Assembly: GCA_963726825.1 (NCBI GenBank)
Contig: CAVSDT010000002.1
Span: 1,798,001-1,862,000, forward strand
Length of the DNA: 64,000 nt
Source of the DNA: DATLGB01 sp963726825
Lineage (GTDB): Bacteria > Actinomycetota > Thermoleophilia > Solirubrobacterales > Solirubrobacteraceae
Direction of reading: 5' to 3'
Translations under genes and position numbers: made by a program
In this document: piece after piece, positions 1 to 11,014 of the stretch
How the letters are laid out: each line of letters starts with the position of its first letter
Numbering within the stretch: position 1 is the stretch's first letter
The notes under the pieces: model-generated
The model's input: the letters and a program-made list of their open reading frames with translations, nothing else
Told to the model about the DNA's origin: nothing
Databases searched by the model: none

Positions 1-1783
<1,783 letters not shown>

Positions 1784-1817
1784 GGGACCTTCAGGGTAGG
1801 TATGCTCGTTCATCGAA

Positions 1818-2099
1818 ATGACGCGTCGCCTGCTCACCACCACGCTCGTCTCATCGATGACGCTGCTCGTCTTCGCCGCCTCGGCGCTGGCCGACGCGGC
1901 GAACGACCACGGCGAGGGCTGGATCGGGGAGTCCAACGACCTCCAGGTCACCTACGCCGGCTTCATCATGATCGCGTTCTTCCCGCTGTTCATCCTCTTC
2001 GCCTCGCTGGCCCTCTGGCGCCTCGACAAGCGCAAGGATCGCCGCAAGGCGGCTGCGAAGGCGCGCAACGCGCGCGTCGACGCCCGCGGCGGCTGGTAG
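1818..2099 (+). CDS. small secreted or membrane protein of unknown function
   Basis: A 93-residue protein. A signal-peptide-like N-terminus (two Arg, a hydrophobic stretch, then ASALA as a possible cleavage site near residue 25) is followed by a short polar segment. A second hydrophobic segment at about residues 46-67 is rich in Ile and Phe, and the tail is strongly basic (KRKDRRKAAAKARNAR). The expected topology is an extracytoplasmic loop, one membrane helix and a cytoplasmic basic tail. No family was recognised. It is divergent from the ABC-F gene. A TATGCT hexamer at 1801-1806 and the lack of a Shine-Dalgarno sequence suggest a very short or absent leader. Confidence 0.72.
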   Translation: MTRRLLTTTLVSSMTLLVFAASALADAANDHGEGWIGESNDLQVTYAGFIMIAFFPLFILFASLALWRLDKRKDRRKAAAKARNARVDARGGW

Positions 2100-2100
2100 C

Positions 2101-4080
2101 TCAGTCGGAGACCGGCAGGCGGGCGTTGCGGCCGCTCCTGTCTGGCCGGATGAGCGCTTGGAGGCTCGGACCGGCATGCGCCGGGGCGAAGTGGAACCCC
2201 TGGCAGCGGTCGCACCCGAGGTCGCGGACGAGGACGTGCTGCTCGGCCGTCTCGACACCCTCGCAGACCACCGTCAGCCCCAGCCCGTGGGCGAGCTGGA
2301 TCAGCGCGGCGAGCACGATGCCGCCCCCGCGCGTCGGGCCCAGGCCCGCGGTGAAGGCCCGGTCGATCTTGATGTCGTCGACGGGGTAGCGCGTGAGGTA
2401 GGTCAGGGCGGAGTACCCCGTCCCGAAGTCGTCGATGGCAAGCGTGACGCCGAGGTCCTTGAGCTCGTGGAGGACGGTCAGCGCCCGTTCGGCATCGCGG
2501 GCGAAGGCGGTCTCGGTCAGCTCGAGCGTCAGCAGCCGGGGGTCACTGCCGGTGGTCTGGAGCACGGTCGCGACCGTGTCGCTGAAGCCGGGCGACACGA
2601 GCTGGTGGGCGGACACGTTGACCGACAGGGCGAGCGGCTCGGCGCGATCGGCCTGCCAGTGCTGGTGGTCGGCCAGCGCCCGTTCGAGCACCCAGTGGCC
2701 CAGTCCCGTGATCTGCCCGCTGCGCTCGGCCAGCGGGATCAGCGTCTCGGGCGGGATCGGGCCCAAGCGCGGGTGCGTCCAGCGCACGAGCGCCTCGAGC
2801 CCTGCGATGCGGCCGTTGGCGGCGCGGACGATGGGCTGGTAGGCGAGCTGCAGCTCCGCTCGCTCCACGGCACCGTCGAGGTCGGCGGCAAGGTCGTCGC
2901 GGCCGTGGGCGTACCCCGACGCAACCGCATCCGCATCCGCGGGGGCGCGGTCGCGTGATCGACGCTTCGACGCGTACATGGCCAGGTCGGCCTCGTGCAG
3001 GAGCTGATGCGGGGTGCCTCCCCTGGCCCCCGTCATCACCATCCCGATGCTCGCGGTGATCGACACCTCGCCGCCTGAGAGCGTGAAGGGCCGATCGAGG
3101 GAGCGGTGCAGGCGTGCCACGATCTCCTCGACGACCGCCTCCTCCCCGACGTCCTCGCAGAGGACCGCGAACTCGTCGCCGGCGAGCCGCGCCAGGGTGT
3201 CACCCGGACGCAGGGCGCCCGTCATGCGCTCGGCCAGCGCCACCAGCAGCTCGTCGCCGGTCCGATGGCCGTAGGCGTCGTTGACGACCTTGAAGTGGTC
3301 CAGGTCGATGAACAGCAGGGCCGACGCCGCGTCCGAGCGCCTGGCCGTCAGGCTCGCGTGCCCGAGTCGCTCGAGCAGCAGCGTACGGTTCGGCAGGCCG
3401 GTCAGCGCGTCGTGCAGCAGCGCTGCGCTCGAGCGGTCGGAGGTCCGCTGCAGCTCCTCGCGAGCCGTGGCGTTGATGAGGTAGGCGGAGACGACGTTCG
3501 CCAGCGTCTGCGCCGTGGCCATGGCCTCCGCCGACAGCCCGCCCGGCTCATCGCGGTACAGGTCGAGGGCCCCGAGCGGACGCGACTCGCCGTGGCGCAG
3601 CGGGAACGTGAAGACCGCCGCCATCCCGGCCTCGAGCGCCCGGGGGGCGAAGTTCGGGAACCGGGCGTCGACGCCGAGGTCGGGGACCGAGATCGCCTCG
3701 CCGGTCCGGTACGCGGCCACGCATGGCCCCTCGTCGAGCTCGGTCTGCAGTTGCTCGAACCGCAGCGCCGACGGGTTCGAGGCCGCGACGTACTGCGGCT
3801 CGGTGCCCGGCGAGATCAGGGTCACGCCGGCAGCCGTGACGGGCATGATCACCACGATGCGCTCCACCAGCTCGTCCAGGATCCGCTGGATCGGGAAGTC
3901 GGTCAGCATCGTCTGCGCGAACTCGCCGAGCACGTCGGCGAGGGTGTCAGCGGCCACCAGCGTCCGCCGGTCGGATCGGGGGCTCGGGGACTGCGAGGCA
4001 CCGCATGGACGTCCTCCTGAGTCGTTGTGCGACGAACAGGAAGTCGGCCGACGGTGCCTCCGCCAGGACCAGGTCGGCAT
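2101..4080 (-). CDS. GAF-GGDEF-EAL cyclic-di-GMP signalling protein
   Basis: A cytoplasmic c-di-GMP enzyme of about 660 residues. A GAF-like sensor occupies residues 50-200. The GGDEF domain (about 215-385) has the active-site loop RLAGDEFAVL. The EAL domain (about 400-650) keeps GLEALVRW, DDFGTGYSAL and the DIKIDR segment, so phosphodiesterase activity is plausible. The AGDEF variant may or may not make c-di-GMP. The start is uncertain. I took the first ATG of the frame, but the segment before the GAF domain reads unlike the rest. A strong ribosome-binding site followed by ATG at 4006 (AGGAGGACGTCCATG) lies in another reading frame, so a one-base error or frameshift near the G-rich run at about 3980 is possible. 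The stop codon lies 2 bp from the stop of the upstream plus-strand gene. Confidence 0.88.
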   Translation of the reverse strand: MPTWSWRRHRRPTSCSSHNDSGGRPCGASQSPSPRSDRRTLVAADTLADVLGEFAQTMLTDFPIQRILDELVERIVVIMPVTAAGVTLISPGTEPQYVAASNPSALRFEQLQTELDEGPCVAAYRTGEAISVPDLGVDARFPNFAPRALEAGMAAVFTFPLRHGESRPLGALDLYRDEPGGLSAEAMATAQTLANVVSAYLINATAREELQRTSDRSSAALLHDALTGLPNRTLLLERLGHASLTARRSDAASALLFIDLDHFKVVNDAYGHRTGDELLVALAERMTGALRPGDTLARLAGDEFAVLCEDVGEEAVVEEIVARLHRSLDRPFTLSGGEVSITASIGMVMTGARGGTPHQLLHEADLAMYASKRRSRDRAPADADAVASGYAHGRDDLAADLDGAVERAELQLAYQPIVRAANGRIAGLEALVRWTHPRLGPIPPETLIPLAERSGQITGLGHWVLERALADHQHWQADRAEPLALSVNVSAHQLVSPGFSDTVATVLQTTGSDPRLLTLELTETAFARDAERALTVLHELKDLGVTLAIDDFGTGYSALTYLTRYPVDDIKIDRAFTAGLGPTRGGGIVLAALIQLAHGLGLTVVCEGVETAEQHVLVRDLGCDRCQGFHFAPAHAGPSLQALIRPDRSGRNARLPVSD

Positions 4081-4123
4081 GCCCTCCAACGACCACCTTA
4101 CGGCACATCGGCTGCGCCGCGGG

Positions 4124-4163
4124 GGAGCCCGGCCGGGTCTCTCGGAGAGACCCGGCCGGCTCC
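4124..4163 (-). terminator. strong hairpin, probable terminator of the penicillin acylase gene
   Basis: A long GC-rich inverted repeat of about 18 bp per arm with a small loop (CGGCCGGGTCTCT paired with AGAGACCCGGCCG). It lies 14 bp beyond the stop codon of the acylase gene and before the GGDEF/EAL gene on the same strand. There is no T-tract, as is common for actinobacterial hairpin terminators. Confidence 0.65.
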
Positions 4164-4176
4164 GGTGCCCGTCAGC

Positions 4177-6690
4177 TCAGGGCTTGAACGTCATCACCTG
4201 GTGGATGCCCGACGGCCGGTTGGTGTACTGCATGGTCGTCAGGCCGATCGGCGTGAACCGGATCGTCGCGGCCGGCTGCAGCCAGCCCGCCGGGTCCGCC
4301 CCGTACTTCGCCGTCAGCGTCCGCGCCGCGGCGTCGAGGCCCTTCCACAGCTGGGTCGAGCACGCGTTGACGTCGCCCTTGCCGCAGTAGCGCAGGGCGT
4401 ACTTGCCCTTCACGCGCCGGCCCAGGATCGTGCGGAGGTCCTTGTCCATGTACTGATGCCACCCCCTGTACTGGCCGCCCGGGGGCGTGTCGTAGCGGGC
4501 GATGCGACCCTCCAGCGCGTTGCAGCCCGACAGCGTCAGGCGGGCACACATGGCGGTCGTGCTCAACGCGTTCCAGGCCGTGTCCATCACGGCCACGCCC
4601 GGATCGTCGACCTTGCCGTCGTTGTCGGCGTCCACCCGCGAGGCACCCTTCGCGTGCCAGGCCTGCAGCACGTCGAACGCCTGCCGGGCGCCGGCGGTCG
4701 GTGCCTTCGTGCGCCCGAGCATCGCGGCCAGCGTCGGGAAGAACGGGCCGCCGCGGACGTCCTCCGTGGCGCCCGCGTTCTCCGCGTCGAGCACGGAGGC
4801 CAATGACTGCGTCCCGCGCCGGTCGAGCTCGTCCTGCAGCAGATCGGCGCGCTGCGGGCCGCCTTCTGCGCCGAAGCGCTCGTCCGATGCCGGCCAGCCC
4901 TTGGCCGGCTTGTTGTTCCAGTTGACGATGTAGCCCGACGAGGGGTTCGTCACCTGCGGATGGCGGCTGTTGGCCAGCACGCCCTTCCACTCGTACTTGC
5001 CGCGCCCGTCGACCGGGAGGTCGGGCGAGACGCCCTTCGGCCGCAGCGGCATCCGGCCGGACGTGAAGAACGCCGACTCGGTCGCGTTGGCGAAGAACGA
5101 GTTGAACGTCTGTGGCGAACGGCCCGCGGCGCGGATGAAGCTCTTCGCGTCCTTGACCCGCCCGTAGGTGAGATCCTGGTTGAAGAGCTGGTCGACGGTC
5201 TCGCGGTCACGCGTCGAGCGCTTCTGCGAGATCGCGATCCGCTTGCCCTTGGCGTTGCGGGCGTACCCGATCACGGAGCCGTGGACGGTCTCCGGGAACG
5301 TGAACGTGCGCGTCTGGCCGCCCTTGGAGACGGTGCCGGCCTTGACGGTCCGCATCTTGCGGCACTTGCCCTTGTAGACGTACCGCGTCTTGGACCCCTT
5401 GCAGAGCGTCTCCGCGTAGGTGTCGATGATGTCGGTGCCGGCCGAGGTCAGCGTCCAGGCGAAGTCGTCGCCGGAGCCGATCAGCATGTAGCCCGGGAAC
5501 GGCGGCGAGGTGACACCGCGGACGCGCTTGCCCGGCGAGACGATCTGCTCCTCCATCGTCAGGCCCGGGTAGTTGTAGCCGATCTGCGGACCGCCGGCGA
5601 ACAGCGGCGCGCCGGTGCCGGAGCGCTTGCCCGAGGCGATCAGGATGTTCGACGCCAGGTGCTGGGTGCCGGTCGCCGTGGACTTCGCGGCGGCGGCGTT
5701 GGCCTGGCTTCCCGGCAGGCTCGGGACGCTCGAGGAGAACGACCCCTTGCGCAGCCGCACGAGGCCGCGGGCCTTGGCGGGCTTGACGAGCTTCTGGTAG
5801 GTCGCCCGCTTGCTCGTGGTGGTCGTCGTCTCGGGATCGTCGGCCGCGCGCAGGTCGTTCCACGCGGCGTCGCCGCGCTTGCGGCCCAGCTTGCCCTCGA
5901 GGGTCGCGAGCAGCTCGGCGTTGCCGACCTCGGCGCCGCCACCGGAGCCGAGGAACTGCGCCTTGACGGCGTTGGCCGCGTAGATGTCGATGCGGCCGAG
6001 CGGCTTCGTCGACGGCGAGTTGGCGGCGTAGAACGCGTTCGCGCCGGCGACGTAGACGTCGATGTCGGTCAGCAGCTGCTTGCCGCGGGCCCCCTGGGCC
6101 TCGATCGCCTTCGTCTGCGCCTTCTCGGCGCGGTCCATCACCGACTGAGTCGGCTTGTAGTCGTAGAGGCCCAGGATCAGCTCGATCGCCGAGGCGCCGG
6201 GCATGTCGGTCAGCGCCGCGACGCCCGCGGTGCGAGCTTGGGCGATCAGCAGCCCACGGTCGGAGGCGGCGACCCAGCCGGACGCGAACGTCGCGCCCGC
6301 GTCGGAGTCCGAGAAGATGTACGGGACGCCGTAGGCATCCCGCTTGAGCGTGGCCGTGACGGGGCCGACGCCGGATGCCTGGCCGGCGATGATCTCCGAC
6401 GAGATGTAGGACGGGTCGTCGATCGACTTCAGCGTGGCGGACTTGAAGTACCCCGTGCCGTCGGCGCTCGGTGCGAGCTGCGCGTCCGTGACACCGCGGT
6501 ACAGCGGGGTCAGCCGGTCATACATCCGGGCCTGGGTGTCGGCGGGCAGCAGGCCTGGCGTGCTCAGCCAGGGCACGCCCGGTTCCGTCTGTCCGTGCGG
6601 GACGACGTTGAGCATGGTCTTCGCGCCGGCGCTGGCCGGGACGAAGGCGAGAGCGGCCACGGCAACCGCCGCGACGCATCGCTTCTGCAT
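4177..6690 (-). CDS. penicillin acylase family protein (secreted Ntn hydrolase precursor)
   Basis: An 837-residue precursor of the Ntn-hydrolase penicillin/AHL acylase family. These enzymes hydrolyse amide bonds such as beta-lactam side chains or acyl-homoserine lactones, and they mature by autocleavage into alpha and beta chains. A signal peptide covers residues 1-23 (hydrophobic core ending ASAGA). The predicted beta-chain nucleophile is Ser347 in LASNILIASG, followed by the family pattern SGKRSGTGAPLFAGG and a GSGDDFAWTLT segment. The start at ATG 6690 gives a perfect signal peptide and has GAGGA 7 nt upstream. The frame is open further upstream, but that extension is not protein-like. The gene stands alone, with a strong hairpin after its stop. 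The substrate cannot be told from sequence. Confidence 0.9.
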   Translation of the reverse strand: MQKRCVAAVAVAALAFVPASAGAKTMLNVVPHGQTEPGVPWLSTPGLLPADTQARMYDRLTPLYRGVTDAQLAPSADGTGYFKSATLKSIDDPSYISSEIIAGQASGVGPVTATLKRDAYGVPYIFSDSDAGATFASGWVAASDRGLLIAQARTAGVAALTDMPGASAIELILGLYDYKPTQSVMDRAEKAQTKAIEAQGARGKQLLTDIDVYVAGANAFYAANSPSTKPLGRIDIYAANAVKAQFLGSGGGAEVGNAELLATLEGKLGRKRGDAAWNDLRAADDPETTTTTSKRATYQKLVKPAKARGLVRLRKGSFSSSVPSLPGSQANAAAAKSTATGTQHLASNILIASGKRSGTGAPLFAGGPQIGYNYPGLTMEEQIVSPGKRVRGVTSPPFPGYMLIGSGDDFAWTLTSAGTDIIDTYAETLCKGSKTRYVYKGKCRKMRTVKAGTVSKGGQTRTFTFPETVHGSVIGYARNAKGKRIAISQKRSTRDRETVDQLFNQDLTYGRVKDAKSFIRAAGRSPQTFNSFFANATESAFFTSGRMPLRPKGVSPDLPVDGRGKYEWKGVLANSRHPQVTNPSSGYIVNWNNKPAKGWPASDERFGAEGGPQRADLLQDELDRRGTQSLASVLDAENAGATEDVRGGPFFPTLAAMLGRTKAPTAGARQAFDVLQAWHAKGASRVDADNDGKVDDPGVAVMDTAWNALSTTAMCARLTLSGCNALEGRIARYDTPPGGQYRGWHQYMDKDLRTILGRRVKGKYALRYCGKGDVNACSTQLWKGLDAAARTLTAKYGADPAGWLQPAATIRFTPIGLTTMQYTNRPSGIHQVMTFKP

Positions 6691-6763
6691 TCGGATCCTC
6701 TTCTCCTCTAGGCCGGACGATGGAGCCCGACGAGGGCGCAACCGTAATACCTTCCCGCCCGCA

Positions 6764-7519
6764 ATGGCCGTCACCTACGTTCGTCAACGAGCCACAGCGC
6801 TCCTGACCATCGATCGGCCGGACCGGCGCAACGCCGTCGACGGCGAGACCGCGGCCGCCCTCCTCGCCGGCTTCGAGCGCTTCTGCGCGGAGGACGACGC
6901 CGCCGTGCTCGTGCTCCACGGGGCGGGTGAGGAGGCGTTCTGCGCCGGCGCCGACCTCAAGGCGATCGAGACCCTCGACGCCGCCGCACCCGGCGGCCCA
7001 CTCGGGTTCACGCGCCTGACGTCGCCGAAGCCGACCATCGCGGCTGTCGGGGGCTGGTGCGTCGCGGGCGGCCTCGAGCTCGCCCTGTGGTGCGACCTGC
7101 GCGTCGCGGGTGAGACCGCGCGCTTGGGCTGCCTCGAGCGCCGCTGGGGCGTCCCGCTGATCGACGGCGGCACCCAGCGGCTGCCGCGGATCGTCGGGCA
7201 CGGCCGCGCCCTGGACCTCGTGCTCACGGGCCGCACCGTGGAGGCCGACGAGGCGCTCGCCATGGGCCTGGTCACGCGCGTCGTGCCGGCCGGGACCGAG
7301 CTCGACGCGGCGCTCGCGCTCGCCGACGAGCTGGCCGCCTTCCCCCAGCCCACGCTGCGCACGGATCGGCTCGCGCTGATCGAGGGCGCCGGCCTCCCGC
7401 TGGCCGACGGGCTGGCGCTCGAGGCCCGGCTCGGCGCCGGGGTGCTCGACGTCGCGGCGGCCGGTGCTGAGCGGTTCGCGGACGGCGCGGGGCGCGGGGG
7501 CTCACCAACGGACGGATAG
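6764..7519 (+). CDS. enoyl-CoA hydratase/isomerase family protein
   Basis: A 251-residue crotonase-fold protein. The oxyanion-hole segment is CAGADLKAIE, and the second is AVGGWCVAGGLELALWCD. Glu in GGLELA and Glu in GCLERRWGVP match the two catalytic glutamates of true hydratases, and GGTQRLPRIVG follows as usual. Length is normal for the family (about 255). The start is ATG at 6764, because the open frame upstream runs antisense through the acylase gene. It is divergent from that gene with 73 bp between them. It probably acts in beta-oxidation or degradation of a carboxylic acid. The exact substrate is unknown. Confidence 0.9.
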   Translation: MAVTYVRQRATALLTIDRPDRRNAVDGETAAALLAGFERFCAEDDAAVLVLHGAGEEAFCAGADLKAIETLDAAAPGGPLGFTRLTSPKPTIAAVGGWCVAGGLELALWCDLRVAGETARLGCLERRWGVPLIDGGTQRLPRIVGHGRALDLVLTGRTVEADEALAMGLVTRVVPAGTELDAALALADELAAFPQPTLRTDRLALIEGAGLPLADGLALEARLGAGVLDVAAAGAERFADGAGRGGSPTDG

Positions 7520-7528
7520 CGCGCAACT

Positions 7529-7544
7529 CCCCGACGTTTCGGGG
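7529..7544 (+). terminator. short hairpin after the enoyl-CoA hydratase gene
   Basis: CCCCGA and TCGGGG flank a CGTT loop, 10 bp after the stop codon and 12 bp before the next start. It is a small stem without a T-tract, so it may only weaken read-through. Confidence 0.35.
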
Positions 7545-7556
7545 TATGGAGCGGGC

Positions 7557-9233
7557 GTGATCCGCCTCGCCCTCCCCCTGGCGGCTGCCGTCGCCTGCGC
7601 CCTGGCCGGCGCCCCGGCCGCCTCCGCCGGCACCTACACCGTCAACGCGTGCTCCGTCGGGGAGCGCGTGAACCCCAACCTCCTGCTGACGGCCAAGCAG
7701 ACGACGGCCGGCGCGGTCTTCGACACGACCTGCGGCACGGGCAACCCCTTCGTCCAGATCGGCGTGCTGAAGGGGGGCAAGCTCGCCGACGACAGCTCGG
7801 CGACCCTCGGCTTCACGGCGCCCGCCGGGATGACGATCGCGAGCTTCAGCGGCCGCGTCCGCCTCCTCGTCGACAACACCGACACGCCGGGCCACAACCC
7901 GTTCGTCACCGGGGCCCTCGGCTCGACGGTCTTCGCCGGGGCCGGCAACGAGGTCGCGTCCGTCCGCAAGCCGCTGGCGGCCCAGGGCGCGTGGTTCGGC
8001 TACCCGAGCAACGCCGGGGACTCCGGCACGATCGCGATCTCCAGCACGAGCCTGAAGGCCCTGGCGGGCTACGGGGGCACGGCCACGTCGCTCGACTTCC
8101 GCCTCGCCTGCCGCAAGCTCGGCAGCGTCTGCGACATCGACCCCGCCCGCAACGGCGGCATCGCCCGCATCTTCGGCCTGTCCATCACGCTCAACGACCC
8201 GACCCCGCCCGTCCTCCAGGCGGCGGCGAGCGGCCTGCTGGCGGGCGGCTCGCCGGCCGGGTCCGCCCCCGTCACGGTCGACGCCTCCGACGGCTCCGGC
8301 ATCCGGGCTGTCGTCCTGATCGACAGCACGAACCCGGCCGCGCCGGAGATCGTCGGCGGGAAGTCCTTCGACCCCGCCGACCCCGGGTACGTCCGCAGCG
8401 TCAAGGGCGATCAGTGCTCCGACGCGCGCGCCCACAGCTGCCCCGACCTCACGAACGAGCCGATCACGCCGACCGCGCTGAAGTCCGGCGTGCGCCAGAT
8501 CGTCGTCCGCGCCATCGACCGGGCCGGAAACGCCGCTGACGCCGGCCCCTACCGCGTCGACGTGTCCACGCCGTCTGACCGCGGGGCGCTCAACGGCGCC
8601 GGCGCGACGGAGGCCGCGAAGCTCACGGCCGGCTTCACCACGACGAAGAAGGGCTCGCGCACCGTCGACTACAAGTCGCGTCCGACCATCAAGGGCACGC
8701 TGACCAACGACGCCGGCGCACCGATCACCGGGGCGCGGCTCACGGTCTACACGCGCGACACCAACGCGGAGAGCTACCGGCGCCGCGGCACCCTGACCAC
8801 GGGCGACAAGGGCGGCTACCGGTTCAGGGCGAAGGCCCCGAACTCGCGCTACGTGCGGGTGGTGTGGGTCTCGCACGTCAACGACACCCGCACCGCCGCC
8901 ACCGACGCGGTCAAGGTGCGGGTGCGCGCCAGCGCGTCGCTGTCGGCACCGCGCGCCGTGCGCGTCGGACGCCGCTTCACCCTGCGCGGCAGGCTGCGCG
9001 GCATCTCGCGGACACGCGGGGTGAGCCTCGTCGCCGAGGCCTACGAGCAGGGTCGCTACCGCACGTTCAAGCTCGGGCGAACGGGGAAGGGCGGCCGCTT
9101 CAAGCTCACCGACAGCTTCCGGTCGGCCGGCTCGCGCGGCCGGACGTTCCGCATGCGCGTCCGGATCCTCGGCCGCACCGGCTACCCCTACACCTCGGGC
9201 ACCACCCGCACGGTGAAGGTCCGCGTCCGATGA
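7557..9233 (+). CDS. secreted protein with C-terminal beta-sandwich (CarboxypepD_reg-like) repeats, paralogue 1
   Basis: A 558-residue exported protein. A signal peptide (residues 1-23, ending APAASA) leads to the mature start GTYTVNAC. An N-terminal domain with paired Cys is followed by a segment resembling bacterial Ig-like or carboxypeptidase-regulatory folds (IKGTLTNDAGAPITGARLTVY). The C-terminus is a basic Arg/Lys-rich beta-rich domain ending TVKVRVR. No catalytic motif is seen. The start is GTG 7557 with GGAGC upstream; an ATG just before it is out of frame and stops after four codons. Its stop overlaps the start of a close paralogue (ATGA), so the two are translationally coupled. A cell-surface or extracellular structural role is a guess. 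Confidence 0.82.
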   Translation: MIRLALPLAAAVACALAGAPAASAGTYTVNACSVGERVNPNLLLTAKQTTAGAVFDTTCGTGNPFVQIGVLKGGKLADDSSATLGFTAPAGMTIASFSGRVRLLVDNTDTPGHNPFVTGALGSTVFAGAGNEVASVRKPLAAQGAWFGYPSNAGDSGTIAISSTSLKALAGYGGTATSLDFRLACRKLGSVCDIDPARNGGIARIFGLSITLNDPTPPVLQAAASGLLAGGSPAGSAPVTVDASDGSGIRAVVLIDSTNPAAPEIVGGKSFDPADPGYVRSVKGDQCSDARAHSCPDLTNEPITPTALKSGVRQIVVRAIDRAGNAADAGPYRVDVSTPSDRGALNGAGATEAAKLTAGFTTTKKGSRTVDYKSRPTIKGTLTNDAGAPITGARLTVYTRDTNAESYRRRGTLTTGDKGGYRFRAKAPNSRYVRVVWVSHVNDTRTAATDAVKVRVRASASLSAPRAVRVGRRFTLRGRLRGISRTRGVSLVAEAYEQGRYRTFKLGRTGKGGRFKLTDSFRSAGSRGRTFRMRVRILGRTGYPYTSGTTRTVKVRVR

Positions 9234-10900
9234 GGCGCGCGCCGCTGCTGCTGCTCGTGCTCGCGGGCACGCTCGCGGCGGCCGCGCCGGCCTCCGCCGG
9301 CACCTACGAGGTCAACACCTGCCTGTCGGGCGCGACGCCGTATCCGAACCAGGCGTGGACCTACGCCGGCGGCAGCGGCGTCACCGGCGACGCGGCCTGC
9401 GGGAGCGCCGCGAGCGACTCGATCGGGCTGACCGTCAAGGCCGGCGGGCGCCAGACGGACAACACGAGCGCGAACCTCACCTTCACCGCCCCCGCCGGCA
9501 CGTCGATCGCGGACTGGGTGATCAACCGCCGGTGGACGCTCAAGGGCGCCGCCGCCGACGGCACGCACCGGCCCTTCCTCCTCTACCTGCTCGACGGCAA
9601 GCCGTTCGGTGGGGCGGGCCACTACCCCGCCTCGGTCCGCGACCCGCTCAACGCGAAGAAGGCGTGGGCCGGCTACCCGCAGAACGACGTGGCGATCACG
9701 TCGGTCACGCCGCGGGCCAGCTGGGGCTCGCTCGCCGGCGTGACCGGTGGCCGCACGTTGCAGGTGCGCCTGGGCTGCGCTTCCGCGGGGTCCCCGTGCA
9801 GCATCCCCGCCGGCGGGATCGCCGAGAACGTCATCCGCGGCGCCCGCGTCACGCTCGAGGACGTGACGGTGCCGTCCGCCTCCGTCGTCGCGTCCGGCCT
9901 GTTCGGCGGGGGCCGCCGCTCGGGCTCGGATCCGATCGCGGTGCGGGCCACCGACGGGTCGGGCATCAGCGCCGTGCAGGCCTACGACGTCACGGACCCC
10001 GCCGCACCGCAGCTGGTCGCGACCGAGTCCTATGACCCCGCCTCGGGCGGGGGCACCACCGACGGGGGTCTCAGCTGCGTGTCGACGAAGCCGCAGCCGT
10101 GCCCGAACCTCGACGGCGAGACGATCGTCCCCACGGCGCTCGCCGCCGGGCGCCGCCAGGTGCTGGTGCGGGTCCTCGATCGCGTCGGCAACTTCAGCGA
10201 CAGCGTCCCGACCACGGTCGACGTCGCCACGCCCTCGGACCGCGGCGCGCTCAACGGGACCGGCGCGACCGAGACCGGCACGCTCTCCGCGAGCTTCCTC
10301 GGCAAGGGCAAGCACGCCAAGACGGTGCGCCTGGGCAAGCGCCCGACCGTCACCGGCAGGCTCGTCAACGACGCCGGCCAGCCGATCGCGGGCGCCACGC
10401 TCGTCGTCGCCACCCGCGATGCCTCCTCGGAGCGCTTCCACGAGCGCGGGACGGTCACCACCGGGCCCGGCGGGGGCTACAGGCTGCGGCTGAGGGCCCG
10501 GGCGTCGCGCGCGCTGATCATCGGCTGGCGCTCGCACGTCAACGACGTCTCGGCGGCCGCCCGCGCCCGGCTCGTGCTGCGGGTCCGCGCGGGAGCGTCG
10601 CTGAAGGGGCCCAGGTCGGTGCCCCTCGGACGCACGTTCGTGCTCCGTGGCCGGCTGCGGGGCGTCAAGGCGCCGGGGAGGGTGTCGCTCGTGGCCCAGG
10701 GCCATCCGGGTGAGCGGGGATCCTTCGACACCTTCAAGCTGGGCCGCACCGACCGCAAGGGGCGCTACCGCATCCCCTACCGCTTCGAGGTCCCGGGATC
10801 GCGCGGCAGGTCGTTCGCGATCCGCGTGCGGGTGCTCGGACGGTCGGGCTGGCCCTACCTCGCCGGGACCACGCGGACCATCCGGGTCAGGGTGAGGTAG
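9230..10900 (+). CDS. secreted protein with C-terminal beta-sandwich repeats, paralogue 2
   Basis: A 556-residue exported protein and clear tandem paralogue of the gene before it. It has the same signal-peptide plan (APASAGTYEVNTC at the mature start), the same internal signature TPSDRGALNGTGATE, the same VTGRLVNDAGQPIAGATL segment and the same ending, TIRVRVR. The start ATG overlaps the upstream stop by 4 bp. The conserved plan with divergent sequence points to an old duplication. Homologues of this layout are usually annotated as hypothetical or carboxypeptidase-regulatory-like proteins. The function is unknown. Confidence 0.82.
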   Translation: MRRAPLLLLVLAGTLAAAAPASAGTYEVNTCLSGATPYPNQAWTYAGGSGVTGDAACGSAASDSIGLTVKAGGRQTDNTSANLTFTAPAGTSIADWVINRRWTLKGAAADGTHRPFLLYLLDGKPFGGAGHYPASVRDPLNAKKAWAGYPQNDVAITSVTPRASWGSLAGVTGGRTLQVRLGCASAGSPCSIPAGGIAENVIRGARVTLEDVTVPSASVVASGLFGGGRRSGSDPIAVRATDGSGISAVQAYDVTDPAAPQLVATESYDPASGGGTTDGGLSCVSTKPQPCPNLDGETIVPTALAAGRRQVLVRVLDRVGNFSDSVPTTVDVATPSDRGALNGTGATETGTLSASFLGKGKHAKTVRLGKRPTVTGRLVNDAGQPIAGATLVVATRDASSERFHERGTVTTGPGGGYRLRLRARASRALIIGWRSHVNDVSAAARARLVLRVRAGASLKGPRSVPLGRTFVLRGRLRGVKAPGRVSLVAQGHPGERGSFDTFKLGRTDRKGRYRIPYRFEVPGSRGRSFAIRVRVLGRSGWPYLAGTTRTIRVRVR

Positions 10901-10922
10901 GGGCGGGACGGCCGGCCGCCCC
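10900..10922 (+). terminator. GC-rich hairpin after the secreted paralogue pair
   Basis: GGGGCGG and CCGCCCC can pair around a 9-nt spacer immediately after the stop of the second paralogue. There is no T-tract. Confidence 0.35.
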
Positions 10923-11014
10923 CGCGCACATCGGCCGCGGACGGTCCGCTCCGGGCTCGGTGACGCACCGGTAGTGTCCCGCCGGTTGAGGGACATCATC
11001 GGGAGGCTGAGGGC

